From: CALNBC01 sp050945915 | Lineage (GTDB): Bacteria; Bacillota; Clostridia; Christensenellales; CALWSW01 | Reading direction: 5' to 3' | DNA length: 43,607 bases | Assembly (NCBI GenBank): GCA_050945915.1 | Contig: JBMNTV010000011.1 | Span: forward strand, 1-43,607 | In this document: piece by piece, positions 40,164 to 43,607 of the stretch | Position numbering within the stretch: the stretch's first letter is position 1 | How the letters are laid out: each line of letters opens with the position of its first letter | Made by a program: the position numbers and the translations under genes | Notes under the pieces: generated by a model | What the model was told of the DNA's origin: nothing | What the model saw: only the letters and a program-made list of their open reading frames with translations | Database searches by the model: none

Positions 40164-41066
40164 ATGAACCAGTTTCAACAGGATGAACGAACCAAGACCA
40201 ACCGCTCTGTCGCGGTGCGGGTTTCCGCCCTTAGCGTGGCCATCAATGTGCTGCTGGCCGCCTTCAAGCTGGTTTTCGGGCTTTACGCCCATTCGGAAGC
40301 CCTGATTTCCGATGCCGCCAATTCCGCTACGGATGTTTTTTTCACCCTGATCGTCATGGGCGGCGTGATCCTCTCTTCCCGGGATTCTGACCACGACCAC
40401 ACCTATGGCCACGAGCGGCTGGAAAGCATCGCTTCCATCCTGCTTGCCGTCATCCTGTTCGCCGTGGGCGCCGGGATCGGCTATCGGGGCATTTTGAAGG
40501 CCCTGTCCTCCGCCCGGGGCGCAGAACCCCTTCCCGGCATCGCCGCCCTCGTCGCGGCGGCGGTTTCCGCCGTCATCAAGCTGTTCATGTTCCGGTATAC
40601 CAAAGCCGCAGCCAAGAAGACCAACTCCAGCGCCCTGCTGGCGGACGCTTATAACCACAGGTCGGACGTGCTGGCCTCCGCCGGCGGCTTCCTCGGCATC
40701 CTCGCCGCCCGCCTGGGCCTGCCCGTCATGGATCCCCTGGCTGCGGTGGTCATCTGCCTGTTCATCCTCCGGGCTGCCTTCAGCGTGTTCAAGGACGCGA
40801 TGAACAAGCTTGTGGACAAATCCTGCGACCCCGCCACCCAGCAAAAAATGAAGGAGGTCATCCTGTCCACGCCGGGGGTGATCCGGGTGGACGAGATCAA
40901 GACCCGCCTTTTTGGCCCGCGTATTTATGTGGACATCGAAATCGTGTGCGACGGGGAACTGACGCTTCATGCCTCCCACGAAATCGCGGAGGACGTTCAC
41001 CGCCGCATCGAGGAGGAGTTTGCAGCCGTCAAGCACTGCATGGTTCATGTGAACCCGGATTCGTAA
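40164..41066 (+). CDS. Cation diffusion facilitator family transporter
   Basis: 300 aa metal/H+ antiporter with six transmembrane helices (about 15-210) and a C-terminal cytosolic ferredoxin-like domain (about 215-300, GVIRVDEIKTRLFGPRIYVDIEI). The ATG at 40164 follows GAAGGGA. The metal site has NSATD in helix 2 and NHRSD in helix 5; the His of Zn-type HxxxD is Asn, which points to Mn or Fe rather than Zn, an inference. A His/Asp cluster DSDHDHTYGHERLE follows helix 2. It has a hairpin-rich leader and its own terminator. Confidence 0.93.
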   Translation: MNQFQQDERTKTNRSVAVRVSALSVAINVLLAAFKLVFGLYAHSEALISDAANSATDVFFTLIVMGGVILSSRDSDHDHTYGHERLESIASILLAVILFAVGAGIGYRGILKALSSARGAEPLPGIAALVAAAVSAVIKLFMFRYTKAAAKKTNSSALLADAYNHRSDVLASAGGFLGILAARLGLPVMDPLAAVVICLFILRAAFSVFKDAMNKLVDKSCDPATQQKMKEVILSTPGVIRVDEIKTRLFGPRIYVDIEIVCDGELTLHASHEIAEDVHRRIEEEFAAVKHCMVHVNPDS

Positions 41067-41082
41067 CTGAAAACAGCGTCCT

Positions 41083-41107
41083 GCCGCTCCCTGTGGAGCG
41101 GCTTTTT
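41083..41107 (+). terminator. CDF gene terminator
   Basis: GCCGCTCC-CTGT-GGAGCGGC then TTTTT. Confidence 0.9.
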
Positions 41108-41144
41108 GCGTAACGTGCGCTTTTTCGTGAAACCTATAAATTAT

Positions 41145-41173
41145 TTGACGTCTGCAGATCTTTTTCTTATAAT
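41145..41173 (+). promoter_or_regulatory. Promoter of the DUF1508 gene
   Basis: -35 TTGACG (41145-41150), a 17-base spacer and -10 TATAAT (41168-41173). Confidence 0.85.
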
Positions 41174-41233
41174 TATAGTGTCAATAAATTCATTTCGCCC
41201 ATCCGTCAGTACTGTTGGAGAGGAGTCATCTCA

Positions 41234-41609
41234 ATGGGCAAATTCGTGATTCGCAAAGTTCCAACGGGCATCAAGTTCGACCTCAAGGCCGCCAACGGCG
41301 AAGTGATCGCCACCTCCGAAGTTTACACCAGCGACAGCGCCTGTTCCACGGGCATCGAAAGCGTGCGCAAAAACGCGCCCAAGGCGGGGCTGGAGGATCA
41401 GACCAAGCGCAAACAGACCGAAACAGTCAAAAATCCCAAATTCGAAATCTATAAGGACGCCGCGGGGAAGTTCCGCTTCCGCCTGCGGGCAAAAAACGGC
41501 GAAACCATCGCCGTTTCGGAAGGATACAATGCAAAGGCCTCCTGCATCAACGGCAATCGAAAGCGTCCGAAGAAACGCCCCGGCCTCCCCCATCGTTCTG
41601 GCGGAATGA
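41234..41609 (+). pseudogene. DUF1508 (YegP-like) tandem-repeat protein, frameshifted
   Basis: Two DUF1508 repeats. The first (about 1-55) is intact: MGKFVIRKVPTGIKFDLKAA, NGEVIATSEVY, TGIESVRKNAP. The second begins KFEIYKDAAGKFRFRLRAK and NGETIAVSEGYNAKASCING, then shifts frame. At 41551-41558 the sequence reads GGCAATC where the first repeat has GGCATC. Removing one A (41555 or 41556) restores GIESVRRNAPASPIVLAE and a stop at 41607-41609. So this is a natural +1 frameshift or a sequencing error; the real product would be about 124 aa. GAGAGGAG precedes the ATG and a strong promoter lies upstream. Function of the family is not established. Confidence 0.88.
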
Positions 41610-41918
41610 TCGCCCGGCGGGGGCAGGTGCGCCGGATTTCCCTTCGCAAAGGGCGGTTTCGGCCAAATCGCCCCAAATTCGACGCAGTTTTGGCGGGGCC
41701 GCGGCCCCCCTTAACAGCTCATTTCGCAAGTTCCGGTAAGATGACCTCCGCCCTTTCCCCGCCGTACGCGGCGGTTTTTTCGTTTTTAGCGCAAGAAGCG
41801 GGGTACGCGCCCCTTGCGCATCCCGCAAACATTGCTTTGCTCCAAACTTCCTTTTGTGAACGCATAAACGCAAAGTGCGTCAGTATTTGTCGGCGACCTG
41901 TAAATGTTGTTTTATGTG
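41610..41918 (+). other. Intergenic region before glgB
   Basis: No gene with a ribosome site. It holds a terminator at 41759-41780 and, at its end, the glgB promoter. The frame of the broken DUF1508 gene stays open through it by chance. Confidence 0.6.
41759..41780 (+). terminator. Terminator between DUF1508 gene and glgB
   Basis: CCGCCG-TACG-CGGCGG followed by six T. Confidence 0.85.
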
Positions 41919-41927
41919 TGATATACT
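41919..41927 (+). promoter_or_regulatory. Extended -10 promoter of glgB
   Basis: TGATATACT (extended -10), about 40 bases before the glgB start; no convincing -35. Confidence 0.55.
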
Positions 41928-41965
41928 TTCTCATAAGACAAACTATGCCAAAGGAGGCGTTCGCT

Positions 41966-43607
41966 GTGGCCTACCGCTTGGACGATACGGAGCTTTTCCT
42001 CTTCGGGGAAGGCACGAACGCTTACGCTTATCGCGCCCTTGGCTGCCATCTCGTGCGCCGGGGCAAAACCCCCGTCGCGCGCTTTGCCGTCTGGGCGCCC
42101 AACGCAAGAGCCGTCAGCGTCGTGGGCGATTTCAACGGGTGGGACACAAAAAAGAATCCCATGACGCTGCGGGAGGGAACCGGCGTCTGGGAATGCCACA
42201 TTCCCGGCATCGCGGGCGGCGAACTGTATAAATACGCCATCACGGCGATGGACGGCACCGTCCTTCACCGGGCGGACCCCTTCGCTTTTTATTCCGAACG
42301 CCCGCCGGGCACGGCTTCCGTCGTGTGGGACCTGCGGGGCTACAAATGGAAGGACGGCCAGTGGATGAAGCGGCGAAGGGAGTACCGGCCCTATGGCGAA
42401 CCGGTCTCCATCTTCGAGGTGCATCTGGGCTCCTGGCGGGGGCACACCAATTACCGGGACATGGCGGACGAACTTGCACAATACGCGAAGTACATGGGCT
42501 ATACCCATGTGGAGCTGATGCCCGTCGCGGAACACCCCTTTGACGGCTCCTGGGGCTATCAGGTGACCGGGTACTTTTCCGTGACTTCCCGCTACGGCAC
42601 GCCTCAGGACTTCATGTATTTTGTGGACAGGCTGCACCAAGAAGGCATCGGCGTGATTATGGACTGGGTACCCGCCCATTTCCCCAAGGACGAGCACGGC
42701 CTTAGATTGTTTGACGGCACCCCCTGCTATGAAAGCGCCAATCCTTTGGAAGCCGAGCAGCCCCAGTGGGGCACGCTGCTCTTTAACTACAGCCGGAACG
42801 AGGTGCGCTCCTTCCTGATCAGTAACGCCCTGTTCTGGCTGGACGTTTACCATATCGACGGCCTGCGGGCGGACGCGGTGAGCTGCATGCTGTACCGGGA
42901 TTACGGCAAGGCGGAGGGCGAATGGGTGCCCAACCGCTACGGCGGCCGGGAAAATCTGGAGGCCATCGCCTTCTTGCAAAAAACCGGCGAAATGATCTTC
43001 AAAGAACACCCCGGCGCGCTGTTTTGCGCCGAGGAATCCACCAGCTTCCCCCTGGTCACCCGCCCGAAGGAGGACGGCGGCCTCACCTTCAATTACAAGT
43101 GGAACATGGGCTGGATGAACGACATGCTGGAGTACATGTCGTTAGACCCGATTTATCGCAAATGGCATCACGACAAGCTGACCTTCTCGATGATGTACGC
43201 CTTTTCGGAAAACTTCATCCTCCCCCTTTCCCACGACGAGGTGGTGCACGGCAAAAAATCCCTCATCGGCCGCATGCCCGGCGATTATTGGCAGCAGTTC
43301 GCCAATCTGCGGGTGCTGTTTTGCTTCATGTTCGGCCATCCCGGCAAAAAGCTGATGTTCATGGGGGACGAGATCGCCCAGTTCATCGAATGGCGGTACT
43401 ACGAACCCATCGAATACAAGCTCCTCGCCTTCGATATGCACAAAAAATTCCAGTCCTTCATCAAGGCGCTGAATGAGCTCTACGTTTCCACCCCCGCCCT
43501 TTACGAGATCGACGATTCCTGGGACGGGTTCCAGTGGCTTTCGGTAAACGACGCGGACCGTTCCATCGCCGCCTTTGCCAGAATGGGCGAAAAGCCGGAC
43601 GAGCTGA
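41966..43607 (+). CDS. glgB: 1,4-alpha-glucan branching enzyme, 3' truncated
   Basis: Forms alpha-1,6 branches in glycogen. 547 residues are visible and the gene runs off the window; full family length is about 620-650. The N-terminal CBM48 domain (about 30-115: ARFAVWAPNARAVSVVGDFNGW) leads into a GH13 barrel with EVHLGSWRG, LMPVAEHPFDGSWGYQ, the nucleophile Asp in HIDGLRADAV, the acid Glu in CAEEST, and PLSHDEVVHGK. Start chosen at GTG 41966 because AAAGGAGG lies eight bases before it; an in-frame ATG at 41945 has no site. Confidence 0.96.
   Translation, partial: MAYRLDDTELFLFGEGTNAYAYRALGCHLVRRGKTPVARFAVWAPNARAVSVVGDFNGWDTKKNPMTLREGTGVWECHIPGIAGGELYKYAITAMDGTVLHRADPFAFYSERPPGTASVVWDLRGYKWKDGQWMKRRREYRPYGEPVSIFEVHLGSWRGHTNYRDMADELAQYAKYMGYTHVELMPVAEHPFDGSWGYQVTGYFSVTSRYGTPQDFMYFVDRLHQEGIGVIMDWVPAHFPKDEHGLRLFDGTPCYESANPLEAEQPQWGTLLFNYSRNEVRSFLISNALFWLDVYHIDGLRADAVSCMLYRDYGKAEGEWVPNRYGGRENLEAIAFLQKTGEMIFKEHPGALFCAEESTSFPLVTRPKEDGGLTFNYKWNMGWMNDMLEYMSLDPIYRKWHHDKLTFSMMYAFSENFILPLSHDEVVHGKKSLIGRMPGDYWQQFANLRVLFCFMFGHPGKKLMFMGDEIAQFIEWRYYEPIEYKLLAFDMHKKFQSFIKALNELYVSTPALYEIDDSWDGFQWLSVNDADRSIAAFARMGEKPDEL

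Noticed and set aside
1..43607. CRISPR array, tRNA, rRNA, T-box, prophage or IS element
   Set aside because: Looked for regular spaced repeats, tRNA-like cloverleaf sequence, transposase or integrase motifs and terminal repeats; none seen.

Overview
The window is about 43.6 kb of GC-rich bacterial chromosome from a spore-forming member of the Clostridia (Bacillota). The assignment rests on the yabP-yabQ-divIC sporulation/division cluster, an HPr kinase gene, a nine-subunit V/A-type ATPase operon in the ntp order, FeoA-FeoB with its small Cys-rich partner, a type III pantothenate kinase beside an ECF S component, and Rho with a long disordered N-terminal insert. Ribosome binding sites are strong, and many sigma-A-like promoters are legible. 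I see no phage, insertion sequence, CRISPR array, tRNA or rRNA. Both edges cut genes: a class A penicillin-binding protein at the left and glycogen branching enzyme at the right.

Layout. 1-4.5 kb (+): PBP1A, a family 4-like uracil-DNA glycosylase, a secreted SH3/peptidoglycan-binding protein, and a 28-residue membrane peptide. 4.53-5.65 kb: about 1.1 kb with no credible gene but many perfect hairpins, which is the best candidate here for an undescribed large structured RNA. 5.7-14.2 kb (-): V/A-ATPase operon G/H-I-K-E-C-F-A-B-D. Its proteolipid carries the Na+ ligand pattern, and its only clear promoter fires directly into a terminator hairpin. 14.6-20.3 kb (-): a translation housekeeping block, rpmE, yqhQ, prmC, prfA, sua5, a low-molecular-weight phosphatase and upp. 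20.7-21.6 kb (+): a paired YdcZ-type small transporter. 21.7-24.9 kb (-): panT-like, coaX, hom and a cupin.

25.3-30.2 kb (+): a serine-palmitoyltransferase-like PLP enzyme, the Feo iron-uptake operon and a WYL regulator. 30.2-33.3 kb (-): an SDR reductase, a left-handed beta-helix protein and a HemW-like radical SAM protein. 33.5-36.7 kb: hprK (+), then ppx, divIC, yabQ and yabP (-). 37-40 kb (+): rho followed by a barnase-like RNase and its barstar-like inhibitor. 40.1-43.6 kb (+): a cation diffusion facilitator with a hairpin-dense leader, a DUF1508 gene broken by a one-base insertion, and glgB.

Functional reading. Most genes are housekeeping: wall synthesis, ion-coupled ATPase, translation termination and its modification, uracil salvage, CoA precursor uptake and phosphorylation, iron uptake, catabolite control, glycogen. 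The accessory or unusual signals are the 4.5-5.6 kb element, the ATPase and CDF leaders, an orphan promoter-hairpin unit at 31.2 kb, the barnase/barstar pair, the Fe-S-less UDG, the SPT-like enzyme and the Rho insert.
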